Source of the DNA: Lithospermum erythrorhizon
Taxonomy: Eukaryota; Streptophyta; Magnoliopsida; Boraginales; Boraginaceae
Assembly (NCBI GenBank): GCA_019722365.1
Contig: JADFUC010002382.1
Span: 558,001 to 622,000, forward strand
DNA: 64,000 nucleotides
Direction: 5' to 3'
Below, one piece after another: positions 45,867 to 58,089 of the stretch; position 1 is the stretch's first letter; the number at the start of each line of letters is the position of its first letter. A model generated the notes under the pieces. It was not told the DNA's origin. It did no database searches and worked only from the letters and a program-made list of their open reading frames with translations. The position numbers were made by a program, and so were the translations under genes.

Positions 45867-47740
45867 TGCTATCATTATAATTTATTTTGATTCAAATCAA
45901 AATTATGCGAGTTAAATAAGACATTAAAGTTTTTTCATTTTGATCATTAAAAATATAAATTAAACGATCTTTAAGGTTTGACAAAATATAACTATATATT
46001 TTTCATTTTAAAAAAAATATTGTTATAACTTTATTTTCTTATAATATCATTATACATTTAAACAATTTCTTTAAAGTTAAAATTTCTTCTCAAAAATCAA
46101 AAATAAATAATTTTAATATAGATGATCCACTGTCCCGAGTGATTTTGATTCTTAATTATATAATTATATATATATTATTTCAAAAAGAAAATGTGTTCAT
46201 ATATTATAAAAGAAATTACTCTCGATTTCCATTTCATAATGTATGATCATTTTTATTATTTAGAAAATTATAAATAGTTTCCTTTTATCCAAATTAGGTA
46301 AAAAAAATTGTGAAAACTTATGTTTGTGAAATGAATTTATTTATTTTTTTAAAATTATGAAAAAATATAAAGTCTTTAAAATTTCTGATGAGGAAGTATA
46401 ACAAATTATCAAATATCTTTATATACTACTAATATAAATTGTCATATGGTTTTTCTAATATGTGTCATTAGGACAGAAGTAAATTTAAAAATAATAACGA
46501 AATATATTTAACAAATATTTCCATATCAAATTAAAATTAATCTTGTATTAAATATTTTAACAATTATCATCTTAAGCATATTTTTAAAGATACATATTAG
46601 AAAACCAATTTATGACTTATCAAGTAGCACAGCATTCAATTGGAAGCAGTAATGAATTGAAGAGGAAGTTAGCTGTCTCCGTCATGAGCCGGCAACACAA
46701 GTTCAGTTGCCGCTTTCTTGTCTCCCATTACCACAACCCAACCACCTGTTTTCTTCTGTCTCCCCTAACTTATTTTACTTGACTTCTACACAAACTTACA
46801 TTTATTTTCGATGTTATTTTAAATGGTTTATTTAATTGAAATAAACTTTATTCGATCGTTAAGTATTATGACGTATTCATTATCGTTTGTTAAAATGGGC
46901 ATTCATTTGAAACTTTAAATTACTTGAGGGGGTAAAATTATTATTCAACCTGGCGTTTTAGATAGTTTTTCCATTTTATTAAAATTTTAGCTGAGATTAA
47001 TTTTGATAAAATATTTAGACTAGATTAATATTTGAATTGAAAATTTATTAAAATTGAAAAATTATCTCAAAAATAAGTGTTGGATACCCTTATTAATTTC
47101 CCCCAAAAAGTCATTTTGACTCTTTTTGAAACACATGTGATCAAAGAAGTCATTATGAAATATGTATGATCGAATGATAAAAGTTTTGAAACTTGTATTG
47201 GTAATGCTCGTTATGGCTATTTTTCTTTTAACCTGCGAGTTATCGATTCTAGACTTCTCTGCATTTATATTTAAGATTTATTTAATATCACTATATAAGT
47301 CTCGAAATAAATGATGTCTATAAAAAAGTGCTATTGAAAATAAGTGATTGTTTGATTTTGATACAGCTTTATGCATTGAAATTTATAAAAGTCGCTATAA
47401 ATGAATTCATTTATCTTTGTTTTTATTGGTTAATAATCTTACATGTGGTGAAATTGTGAAACTTTATTATTACTTTTTAAATTGATTTTCTGCTGTATCA
47501 TCGTTTTTAAATTTAGATGATCGAACATTTTCTGACGGATATCTATTTAAATCAAATTTAGTTGATATGTTTAAGTTTGTATAATAATGATTAAATTTAA
47601 TGGATATTTTTAGGTTTGTATAATAATCTTCTACCTCATTTTTGGATAGTCATATTCCAACTATTTTTTATTTTGAATTCAATTTTTTATTACAAGTGAA
47701 GTGTCATTATAAATTAGAAGACAAACAAATTATAAGAAGT
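45867..47740. other. AT-rich intergenic DNA
   Basis: The start continues duplication copy B. A less AT-rich block at about 46620-46800 (CTGTCTCC, GTCTCCC, pyrimidine-rich) looks like a leader or promoter, but no coding frame follows on either strand. Confidence 0.4.
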
Positions 47741-48630
47741 CGGGTGAGTTAATGAGTGCAGATAGGTAGTGCGATGTTCTTGGCTTTGTTCCACGATTTG
47801 GTAATGTAGCGCTGGTCGCGGATAATTAGCGCGGTGTTGCACTTTGGTCTTTGGTGGCACAAGCTAACGTCTTGGGGCCAATGCTGCGGCGTTTCGAGCT
47901 TTTGAAACCGTAGTGCAATAGCGTATGCCCAACTTTTCGGGGTAATTTGCAGCCGATATAACTATACGGAACCAAAGTGTAAGCTTCATTGTTCAGTTAT
48001 CTGAGGATCAATCGTGATTAGATCTGTTATTGAGGATTAAAGTCACAGTATATACATTGTCGGGATCGAAATGTTACGTTGTATCATTGCTCGAATGATG
48101 AACATGATCAGAATTTATGCCTCTCGAGTGGGCCCACTTCGATGGCTATTATGGAGTAGGTGAAAGATACGGTTTGCACCCTATAGGCCATGTGAGGTTC
48201 GGTCGAAAATAAAGGGGTGTTTGTGGGAATTGAACTAATGAACATGATTTAGGGAAATGAGTGGTATTGATGAATTTGTTACTTTTGGTAGAACATGAAT
48301 TCTACTTGCATATTCATTTTTGGCTATGAGATTTGGTAGTATTTCGGTTTGTCCCAACCTTTTCAAGTGTTGATCATAGGTGTCGTAAGAGTTTTCCTCT
48401 GAGATAATCATTTAATGGTTGAAATTAACTGGAAATGGTGTTATGTCATTTATGGGGTTGCTTCCTGTTTTCTACTTGATTTGTGAATTGTAATTAGGCA
48501 GCCTCTCTGGTACATTGAGAAAAAGATAAAAGAAAAATGTTAAAAAGAGGCTATGGGTTCATATTAAAATTATAAATTGATTTTAGCATAAACCTTCATG
48601 ACTCTTAGTATGAATACATGATATCGTGAG
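47740..48630. other. Mixed-composition block, unassigned
   Basis: GC-richer (GCGCTGGTCGCGG and similar) than its surroundings, without a readable frame. It is probably decayed transposon, but no family could be named. Confidence 0.3.
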
Positions 48631-48634
48631 TGAC

Positions 48635-48805
48635 CCTCTCGATTTCGTTTATGTGATCACCCTAAAACTGTGTTTCACGAGCGGGACGGTATTGAAGAGT
48701 GATCCGTCCCATATTGAAATGTCAAAGTATAGAGGTAGTTTAAATAATTTTGGTCTTTATTCATCTACAATCAATTGGTTTTAGGATGGACCCACATGAT
48801 ATTTT
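48635..48805. repeat. TRIM/SMART-like 'CCCATATTGAAATGTC' sequence
   Basis: GATCCGTCCCATATTGAAAT, GTCAAAGTATAGAGG and GGATGGACCCACATGA occur in a spacing familiar from short plant LTR-like repeats with a 'TCCCACATTGAAA' motif. This is family recognition from memory, with no second LTR located. Confidence 0.35.
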
Positions 48806-49131
48806 TAACAAAAAAAAAGAACACAAGATTTATACTTGATTTTATACCAGCTTTTTTATTTCTGCTACTAAAATTCGAATATCGATCATATTGTTAATTT
48901 TAAATCTCTAAAATTAAAATAGTTTAACTTACTTAGTAAATAGCAACCTTGAATAAAAATCCCCCAATTTAATTGAAATTGAGGGAATATTTAATTATTT
49001 GAACTGTTTGTTTTAAATTGACAAGTTGTAAATATTTTTTTTTATAAGTAATACATTCATAAATTAATAACAACATCCAACTACATCATGTTCGGCGTTA
49101 TAAATGTTCAAACAATTTCACAATTTCCCCC

Positions 49132-49318
49132 CCTCAATTTACAATTATGAGTTAATAGACAAAACTATGTAATAGTATAACTCATGATTTTAGTTCCGAG
49201 GTAATTTTCCTCAATTTACAATTATGAGTTAATAGACAAAACTATTTACAATTATGAGTAATAGACAAAACTATGTAATAGTATAACTCATGATTTTAGT
49301 TCCCAGGTAATTTACAAA
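49132..49318. repeat. Imperfect tandem duplication in AT-rich DNA
   Basis: The unit CCTCAATTTACAATTATGAG, then TTAATAGACAAAACTAT and GTAATAGTATAACTCATGAT, then TTTAGTTCCGAGGTAATTT, begins at about 49132 and again at about 49210. The second copy has an internal extra TTTACAATTATGAGTAATAG. Units are about 78 and 108 bases. Confidence 0.85.
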
Positions 49319-49330
49319 ATGTAATATGGA

Positions 49331-51075
49331 AACAAATTATGTCTTAAAGTTGACATCCAATAAAAAATAAGAAATGAATTATTAATGAATTCTTTAATTA
49401 TTCAAACACATTAATTAGAATTGAATTGTAATTCCATAATCACCCATGGCTCAATTATTGTTGGATGATTAAAGCACCATCTTTTGTATATTTCAGGTAC
49501 AAACTCTATTTGATTTTCAGACCCCATTCTTTGGATTTCAATAATTACGTAAACTTGAAATCGTATCCAAACAAATATATGCTGCAACAAAAATCACATA
49601 GCAAACACACCTCATTGGTTAGCTACCCGTCGATTGGATTAAAGTTGTGATCCCCATTTATAATTTCTATAACCTATATTATACAAAATGAAATTCTATA
49701 AAATTGTAATTTCAAATATATTTCCTCAGAAAATAAATTTAACCTATATTTTTTTTTCAAGAATAAGAAACATATAAAATATTAAACATTAATATTTCTT
49801 ATTTTTATAACGGGACATTTACAACCATTATTCATTAGGAGCACAGATCTTGTACTGACCTTATGATCAAAATCAACTACTCCACACTATATTCGTTCGT
49901 AGCAAATAAAAAAAGAAAAAAAAGGAGGACACACATTTGTTTGCTTTTTGCAGCCGAATGAAACTATGGAAGGACCTTAAACAACTCTGTCTGCTTCATT
50001 TCTTGTCCCAAAATTAATTTATTTGCTTCACGCCAAAATCCTCCATCATCTTCAGACATCTTTCTCTTCTCAATTTTCTTCACTCATTGTCCCAAATATT
50101 TTCTTAAGGTTCTCATTATTTCTTCTATTTGTTCTACAAATATATACTAATATAATTTTTTTAAGTCTTTTGTTTTTTTGTGTTTGTTTTTTCTTGATAC
50201 TTTGTGTTGAGCAAGTCTTGTCTGAAAACGAGTTATTTTCCTTGTATTTTGGTACTTTACATAGCTTATTACATCTAGTTTCATTCACTTGCAGCTTTTT
50301 TGCAACTATTGTATATATTTTTTGTTGTTTGATTTAATTTGCTAATTTTTTTATTTGGGTCTTTTTGTAATTGCCCTTTTTGGGGTTTCTCCTTTAGAGG
50401 TGGAGAGTCTGTATGAAAATTTTAGGAGGATTTATAGTGTTGTATCATTTTGTTTATTTTGGAAACTGAAAATTCAGAAAAGGTAAAGTTTGAAATTATA
50501 GCTCAATGTTTATATTCTTTTTTTTTGCTATCAATTTTTTTTCATTGTCGTGTGACTTGTGTCTTGGATTTGGTTCTACTGAAGATGAAAATTGTGCCCA
50601 TAATTGTTAATTTGGAGGTTAAGTTTGCATACTTTGGAGGTTTGATGCTTTAGTTAACTGATATTAGTTGTGACCAATCGAAGTTTGGAAAAAGGTTTTT
50701 CCTTTTCCTCCTAAGTTGTTTTTATCTTTTGAAGTAGAATTTTTGTCCTAAGATCTTCTGTGTTACTCTGTACTGCTGTGAATCTTTGTGCATATATTGA
50801 TTTGTAGAATCGAACAAGCGAGGTTAGATGTAATGTGAGGATTATTAATATATCAGAATGGTCTTGCTCAATTGGTTTTACACATTCTACTAATTTCTTA
50901 TTTTCAATTTTTAGTTACTTTTTTGCGAGTGTTAAGATTGAAGGCTCTAAGACAATTTGACAGTCTTCGCATAGTTACTTCATACAGTTCTCTGCAACTC
51001 TTCATAGTTGTAATTAGTTAAACGTGTACTAATTCAACCCTGGTATCCTTTGTGATCCAGATTGAGTCGAGTTAT
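49331..51075 (+). promoter_or_regulatory. Upstream region and probable spliced 5' leader of the Aux/IAA gene
   Basis: No protein gene. A pyrimidine-rich stretch at about 50015-50110 (TCTTCAGACATCTTTCTCTTC) looks like a leader. A good 3' splice acceptor TTTGTGATCCAG ends at 51060, just before the coding start. Together with a T-rich tract before it, this suggests a long intron in the 5' UTR, as is common in this gene clade. The donor is not certain; AAAAGGTAAAG near 50477-50487 is one candidate. TSS and TATA were not fixed. Confidence 0.45.
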
Positions 51076-51111
51076 ATGAAATCTGATGTCTCCACCAATG
51101 TTAGATCTTGA
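51076..51111 (+). other. Upstream ORF overlapping the Aux/IAA start codon
   Basis: ATG at 51076 opens 11 codons ([11 protein letters not shown]) and stops with TGA at 51109-51111. It is shifted by one base relative to the main frame and spans the main ATG at 51086. In-frame main ATGs at 51098 and 51113 lie within or just after it. It lies after the probable leader acceptor at 51060, so it would be in the mature mRNA. An effect on translation is inference. Confidence 0.5.
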
Positions 51112-53395
51112 AATGGAAACGCGGATGGATCTTTCAGCACTAATATCATCGGAAACACCAGATTGTATTTCCCAAAACGGCTTGAGACTGAAGGAACACA
51201 ATTACCTTGGCTTGTCTGACATTTCTTCTGTGGGCAGCTCTGGCATTTCTGCAGTATTCGAAGAGAGTAAAAGCAATTTAAATTTGAAGGCTACAGAACT
51301 GAGACTTGGTCTTCCTGGATCGCAGTCTCCTGAAAGAGACTCGGATATTTCCCTGTCGTCTGAAATAAAGCTTGATGAAAAGCCTTTCTTTCCTTTGGTT
51401 TCGTTGAAGGATGGAATTTCGACTTATCAAAAGCCAATTGTTTCTGGTAACAAACGAGGGTTCTCTGACACTGTAGATGAGTACTCAGGATTAAAAAGCT
51501 CCTTATATAAAGGAAACTGTAGGTTCCCAGTTATGGGCTCGGATCCTGAAACTCCTAAATCCTTAGCACAAGGAAATGGAACTGGTGATGCGAGCATAAA
51601 GGCATTGCTTCCTATCAGATCTCCTGGAACCCAATCTTCTTTTACTAAGGATCTTACTAACAAGGTCGCACATGAACTGCCCAACACAACAAGTGAGACT
51701 GAGCTCGCTAAAATAAATTGCTGTTCCACCAACAGTTCTCCTGATGCTAAGTAAGTTGCCTAAACCAGGATTTACGATAATTAACCGAAACATTTGGAAG
51801 AAAAAAGTTTGAAATAGAAGTAGTAATATAACATCAAAATTCTGAATCTAGTTAAACTTCGGTAGATTATTAATTGCATTGCAGGGCCCAGGTTGTTGGA
51901 TGGCCACCTATTAGATCATTTCGAAAGAACACTCTAGCAACAACTTCAAAGAACAACGATGAAGTTAACTGTAAGCTAGGGCCTGGTGGTCTCTTTATAA
52001 AGGTCAGTATGGACGGAGCACCTTATCTCAGGAAGGTGGATCTTAGGACATACTCCAATTACCAAGAACTTTCTTCTGCTCTCGAGAAGATGTTCAGCTG
52101 CTTTACCATAGGTGAGATATAATAACGCTGTATTTTTATGGGTGGATAAATTTCAGATTCTTAACTTGTATCCATAAAAGTTGTATGGATACAATAATGG
52201 GAAGAGGGATTCAAATCCATCCCTTTATTCCATGGATTTTGCTGGAAATTTTTTGGTTGATTTTAGACGACTCTCTCTTGAGTCATTTCACAAATCTATT
52301 AATTAATATTCTTTAGATTTCAAATTCATTATGAAATCCAAATACAACTTATGTTAATGTTGGTTCGTTTGGTTTCAACAACTATTAATATTGGCATGAG
52401 TGATCTATTGACACATGTTTTATGTTAGGGCAATGTGGATCTCAGGGTGCTCCAGGAGGAGAAATAAGTGAAAGAAATTTGCGAGATCTTCTAAATGGAT
52501 CAGAATATGTACTTACCTATGAGGATAAGGATGGTGATTGGATGCTTGTAGGAGATGTCCCCTGGGAGTAAGTCATCTGGGACATATTTGTTACGTTGCA
52601 CTTTATGCTACTGTTTTTATTGTATTGATGAATCACATTATCCTTTGTCCCCTTTAACAGTAATGCTTATGATCTTTGCACGATTGAACTTAGCTTGATT
52701 ATTCATATCTTTACTGATGTCTGGGTGATATGCTCCAGGATGTTCATTGATTCTTGCAAGAAGCTGAAGATTATGAAGGGGTCTGATGCTATTGGATTAG
52801 GTGAGATTTCCGCTTTTCGTGTTTGTGCATCATTGCTGAATTTTAACTCATGAATGACTTCCATGAGATATCTTCTGAAGACATGCAATGAAATTATTTT
52901 TAGAGCTTCAGCTTGCATTTGATTTATAACCCATAAATGGTCATGATGCAAAAATCCATATGTGATGATATAACTGTCCATCCTCTAAGAAGTAATATAG
53001 GGGTCACAAATTTTTCTACATTGAAGATGGTCATGCCTAACAAGCTAGAATAAATCCACTACCAATCCTGATCACTTGCAACCCAATCCAATCCAGCATT
53101 TAAGTATCGAGGCAACCTTATGATATGTTATTTCAACTCTTAACAGTCATGTTTTGATGATTCAACTGTGTATAATTGCCTGAATATGTTGAAACTAGAT
53201 AATAAACATAAATTGTATGCATCAATTAAGCAGAAGTGAAATGTCTGTTCATCGCCTGTTTGATGTGAATGTTCCCGTTTCTCATTTAACGTTGATATGC
53301 TAAGGTTTGTTAAATTTAATTGACGTCCACAAGCTGACCCAATCTCTTCTTTTGCAGCTCCTAGAGCCATGGAAAAATCTAGGAGCAGAAATTAA
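51086..53395 (+). CDS. IAA9: Aux/IAA transcriptional repressor, IAA8/IAA9 type; five coding exons
   Basis: Exons 51086-51750, 51885-52111, 52429-52567, 52739-52800 and 53358-53395 all have GT-AG introns, join in frame and give 376 residues ending at TAA. The protein is a nuclear repressor that recruits TOPLESS-type corepressors, binds ARF factors and is degraded with TIR1/AFB when auxin is present. Domain I has LRLGL (72-76) for corepressor binding. NKRGF upstream of domain II is part of a bipartite-type nuclear signal. The degron GWPPIR is at 227-232. The PB1 domain spans about 258-355, with the basic-face Lys in [17 protein letters not shown] (259-275) and the acidic face [16 protein letters not shown] (328-343). 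The long N-terminus with [10 protein letters not shown] (36-45) and the [12 protein letters not shown] end mark the IAA8/IAA9 clade; IAA8 versus IAA9 cannot be settled by eye. All key motifs are intact. Confidence 0.95.
52166..52194. repeat. Short perfect hairpin in intron 2 of the Aux/IAA gene
   Basis: TTGTATCCAT (52166-52175) and ATGGATACAA (52185-52194) form a perfect 10-bp stem with a 9-base loop. The role is unknown and it may be chance. Confidence 0.6.
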
Positions 53396-55230
53396 CTTTT
53401 ATCCGAGCAACCTGATCGTTAACTGAGCTGAATGGCTAGAAGTAAAAGAGGAGAGGGTAACAGAAGCGTATTTTGAGGATTGCAAGGAAAAAAAGGCGAA
53501 AGACGATAACTACATTCATCGGACGGGGTTGGTTATCTTATATAGCAGCCAGTTTTAGGTTGCATTGCCGCAACTTCATATTTGTTTTATGTAGTTTGAA
53601 TGAAGAATTGTGTTTTGTGGTCATTGTGGAGTTGAATGTCAACTTGTTGGAAACAAGTAAAGGGATGTATTAACGTGCGTGTGATATGTTTTTTTCTATA
53701 TAGTCGACTGCTTGTTAATTGTGTGATTTATGTACTCCATGTTCTTGTTTGAATGGCTTAGAGTTTTGAATGATTCTGATGAACTGGTTACAATGTTATC
53801 CTACTACATTCATGCTTCAAAGTTTTGGAATGATAAAAGTAAGAAATGTAAGGGAAACGTTATAGAAACACTTGGGTCCTGTTTGGAATGCCTTGTTTTT
53901 CTATTTTTCTGCTTTTTTGTTGCAAATAACAGTTAGTAAATAAAAAATAAGTTTGGCAAACCCGTTTTTTACTTTTCAATTACTGAAACAACACCAAAAT
54001 CATCCCAGAAGTAGAGAACAAAAAAAAGTTTATTTCATGTGAGGAAGTGGAAAAACATATTAGAGACAAATAACTTGATGGAGAGAAACAAATATAATTT
54101 TTCTTTCTTGTTATCTATGTATAGAATACTTTTGTATTTTGATGAAAATAAATATTTTGTATATATTGTATAATAAGATATGTGATAATATATAAAAATA
54201 AAAGTTCAATTTACTTTTCTATGAACATGAAATTTAAATTTAAATCGAAGTTCATTGTGTCAATGCTAGAGCAACAAATTTATTAATTTTCACAATAACA
54301 TAACAATATAAACTATCTTGAACAATGTTGTGGATGATGTGGTTCCTTGTCTAATTGGTGACAGCTGGTAAAGTTGGTGGTGTTGCTAGTTATGGACTTA
54401 TGGTGATGAGAGGTTACATTTTAATCCAAGTTATAGCTTTTGTTAAAATAGGGTTCTTCTCAATAAACATGTAAAGAAAGGTTAATTAGCATGCGTTTGA
54501 ATGTATGATCATTTTCATTGAAGGCCGATATCAATAATCAATAAATGTCAGCGAATAGCAGCTGTTCTCTCCGTTTCTTCCTTTTTTCACATTATTAATT
54601 ATTAAATCATTATTCTCTTGTAAATCTAAAGTTAGTAAAAAATATTATCTTTTTAATTAATAATTTTAACTCTTAATTGATAACTCATGAGTTCTAATAG
54701 GAATTAACTACTATTAAATAATAATATGTTTTATGTTGGCCTATTATTATATTATTATTATTGGTGTTAATTAAATAATCATACGCCACTAAGTAATTAT
54801 TATTTTTATTATGTAGAATTATTATTTTATTATTATAATATTAAATTTCTTCTAATTTTTATATCAATAATTGTACTGCAAATTAATATGTAGCATATCT
54901 TTATATTACTAATAAAATTATATTTGAAATAAAATGTACTAGAACACAAAATAAATATTATCCACAAAAAGTAACCTCGTGCTATAAAATTGATACTAAT
55001 GATCATTTTTAAAAATATTTAATCATCATATTTTATCGTAATTTTTCATCTTATATTTAAAGAGTTATTCGTGATCAAAGTATCCCTTCAAAAAATAATA
55101 ATATTAATTAAAAAAATCGAATGAAATACAATTTTACACAATTTTAGAATGATTTTGAATTAAACATAAAAAATGTATCAAATTAGAATGATTTCGAATT
55201 AAACATAAAAAATGTATCAAATATTCAAAA
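53396..55230. other. Aux/IAA 3' UTR, then AT-rich intergenic DNA
   Basis: The first 300 bases are probably 3' UTR, to near the AATGAAGAATTGTG / GTTAATTGTGTG region at about 53600-53720. Beyond that there is very AT-rich non-coding DNA. TTAGAATGATTTCGAATTAA or near variants are repeated at 55146 and 55181, a small tandem duplication with AACATAAAAAATGTATCAAA. Confidence 0.5.
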
Positions 55231-55440
55231 TGGGACAGACAGTCAGCAGATCGCGACGCCTCTTTTAAGAAGAATACAAAATGGGAATTTGATCTAGTTC
55301 TAACATCAATATAGTGCTAACGACACTAACTTTCTAACGTCAATCTGGCCTATCGGCCGAGCTGGCTCCATGCCGATCTGGGGTCGATCATCATCGACCC
55401 AGCGACCAACATCGACCGCCTCAACATAAAAAATTTATAC
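55231..55440. repeat. GC-richer island with CATCGACC repeats
   Basis: GATCATCATCGACCCAGCGA then CCAACATCGACCGCC at about 55385-55422 forms short repeats. GGCCTATCGGCCGAGCTGGC at 55347 has an inverted CGGCC/GGCCG core. It stands out from very AT-rich flanks. The origin is unknown; an inserted repeat is likely. Confidence 0.4.
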
Positions 55441-55987
55441 AATACCCCTTCGCTTTTTTAGTCAGTTGCTTTAGCCATTTGGACAAATTTAATTACGGTG
55501 TTAAAAGAAGTTAAAAAGCATCGAAAATATGTAATAACAATCAATCAAACAATATCATTTATTTGGGTTGTTAATTTAAAGTTATAAAGAATAAAAATTA
55601 CATCAAATAACCCATAAAGTGTAAGGTTGAAGATACTGTTTTATTTAATTTTTAATTAATTAAAATTGATTAATGTATTAAATATCGACTAATTCGTTAT
55701 TTTTATTTAAAATAACCCATAAAGTCATAATATATTTAAAATATCTGCTTTGCCCTTATTGCCATTCGTCATACTGAGCTTTTGCAGATCAAAAGACGCT
55801 TCCAAACGCTCGTGTGCCAAAATCACCTTCAAACGCTTATTCAAATGCTCAAGACTACATGCCTATTTCAAATAATTTATTTAGTTCAAAGGCCGTGATG
55901 AAATTTAAATTTAAAACAAATTTATTGAATATTTTCTTTAATATTTCAATAAAAAAATTGTCTATATCATCGTGGAGAGTTCGATGA

Positions 55988-56345
55988 ATACTCCCTCCTA
56001 GTTTTTAAGACAGACATACATTAGTTTTAGTTAGTGTTATCAAAAAGATAATAAAACGTAATAATAATCAATTTAAATAATATCAAAAAGTACACTTTAT
56101 AGCTTATTTCAATGTACTTTTTGATTACTTCTTCTCTTTAAGTTAACAACCAATGATATTGTTTTAAATGATTGTCATTCTACATTTTCAACAACGTTCT
56201 TTGACATTTTTTCTTTTCTTAATCTATATGAAATTGCTAAACAACAAATAAAAAATGATAGAATATTTATTACGCTTAAAATGACAATTAAAAAAGATAA
56301 ATTTATTTTGCTAAAACAATAACTGAAAAAACGGGTAGTTATTAT
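55988..56345. mobile_element. Possible Stowaway/Mariner-type MITE
   Basis: The left end has the family-like TA-CTCCCTCCTAGTTTTTAAG (from 55986). The right end is worn: the reverse complement of about 56260-56300 gives TTAATTGTCATTTTAAG, which only partly matches. No firm right border. Confidence 0.3.
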
Positions 56346-56349
56346 TCAT

Positions 56350-57335
56350 TTATGTATTTGAAATAACTACTTTTAGTCACTTAACCATACACAATGATTA
56401 TAGACTTATAGTTCAAATAGTGCCTCATTAAGCCCACGCTAAGTTATCCACTTATATATCCCTATCATCTATTTTCCATCAACAGACAGACTACAGTTAC
56501 TCCATTCATTATAACACATCCATCCACCTTGATTGATAAACAGTGTACATCATCAACGCTAGCTCAAAATTATATATGTGCCCTAACCTGCCACATTGCA
56601 ATGTTCAAAACCGATTGTTGCACTTTCAGAAACAGTACAATCTCATAAAGACATTTGCCCTCGGTAGATGCATAGTTTTGAGTATCTTTATGGGCATCCG
56701 TCGATCGTGTGTTATACTTCTGGACGTTCTATGTTTCACTTCTTTAAAATAATTATAGTGTATCACACAAAATGTAATATATGATACAAATTACAAGTCA
56801 AGCTGATCTTGGGACATTTACAACGCTAAATTTATTCAATACCCTATTACCTCCAACACTTCACATCATCTTTCTCTTTCACATAATAATTCAAACACCC
56901 ATTCAAATTTTACACTACAATCTGCTTATTTTGGGAAAATTCAACACTCCACCCACCACTTCGATATAATATTCTTATTTACTTATATTTTATATTTTAC
57001 GACAACACTATAAAATTATCATTTATAATTAAATAAGAATAATTAACACGTAAATAAATTATTTTTGATTTTTTTAAAAACGAAAATTATATAAATATTT
57101 ATTTAAATAATTTTTAATCTCATATTTTTAATTAATTTTTTATAAAATAATAAACACAAGAATTGAAAATAATAACTATTAAAACAAAGAAAAGTTACAA
57201 TAAATAAACGTAAGACAATAAGAAATCACGCTAAGACAACTAACGAAATACAAATAACCACACGGTACAATGTAATTCCGATCCACACTACAATCAAACT
57301 CTTAAGACACATATAATAAGACTCTAAAAATATTT
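56350..57335. other. AT-rich DNA, probable 3' part of the Harbinger element
   Basis: No gene. The stretch at about 56800-56970 (GGGACATTTACAACG, CCAACACTTCACATCATC, GGGAAAATTCAACACTCC) resembles the non-coding end of PIF/Harbinger elements and related MITEs. No TIR pair was established. Confidence 0.35.
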
Positions 57336-57339
57336 AATC

Positions 57340-58025
57340 ACCTAAACATTCCAAACTTGCTCATATTGCCGACTGATCCCCGGCTTATACTCCGCGACAG
57401 ATATTTGCATCACGCTAATCTCGTATCTGGAAGACGACACGATTTCATGAACGCAGAAGACTCCTACCGAGAATGGTCGCGCATCAAACCCATCGTCACA
57501 TTGATCATAATCGCTCAAATGTCGAAAGATACGTATCTCGTCCAACAATCATATTAATGTAATGACATGATCTCACGATGATAAATTTCCAAATCGCTTA
57601 TGTCCCACAATCTAGCTGCTCAATGAACGATTTTAAATCGAGCCAAGACTCCAAATGCACGGCTCAACGTCCTTTCGACATCCCTCCCGATATTTTGCAA
57701 ACAACTTATCTCGCTCACTCAAGTGTTTCCAATCATTTGACGAAATGATAAAGTTAAGCTTAGATATCATCGCCAAAGATAAGACGCTATATCATAAGGT
57801 CGCTGATTCACAAAGAAGTTCATTCGGGTGTATTTCTTGTTCAACGTCATCAAACAACGCGACATGTCTAACGTTTATATCATTCAACGCGCCTAACATC
57901 CGAAATGACGACAAATCCATAAATCATGGCGCAATCATTTCAAGAATAACAAGGCGGCCTTTATTTCTAAGAAATTGACCTTCCCAAGTCAGGTGACAAT
58001 TTTTTCCATTCTAATGCATCCAATC
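57340..58025 (-). pseudogene. PIF/Harbinger transposase (DDE_Tnp_4) relic
   Basis: On the minus strand, right to left: DALEWKKLSPDL near 58010-57975 (family: CMHWEWKNCPTAW), then LEMIAP and LGALNDINVRH(V)ALFDDV (57940-57850; family: GSNNDINVLN.SP.F.D). KLFAKYREGCRKDVE lies at about 57715-57670 (family: FA..QE..RKDVERAFGVLQ.RFAI), followed by EPCIWSLGSI, a worn ERAFGVLQSRF. IRIFRHLSDYDQCDDGFD closes it near 57530-57478 (family: DERDTYL.FDYDQ). N-terminal parts are missing at the right, where the copia element begins. Stops and indels make it non-functional. Confidence 0.75.
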
Positions 58026-58089
58026 TAATACTCCCCTAAAAGTAAAGCCAGAAGAACTTCGTGAACAACGCCAAGACAGAGTCGGCACT

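Noticed and set aside
50023..50337. 104-codon Phe/Leu-rich plus-strand frame upstream of the Aux/IAA gene
   Set aside because: T-rich leader/intron sequence yields hydrophobic codons. It has no conservation signal that I can see and lies in the probable 5' UTR region.
51427..51793. Minus-strand frames across Aux/IAA exon 1
   Set aside because: Shadow frames of a clear plus-strand coding exon.
56543..56752. 69-codon plus-strand frame
   Set aside because: No motif and no start context. It sits in the AT-rich non-coding flank of the Harbinger relic.
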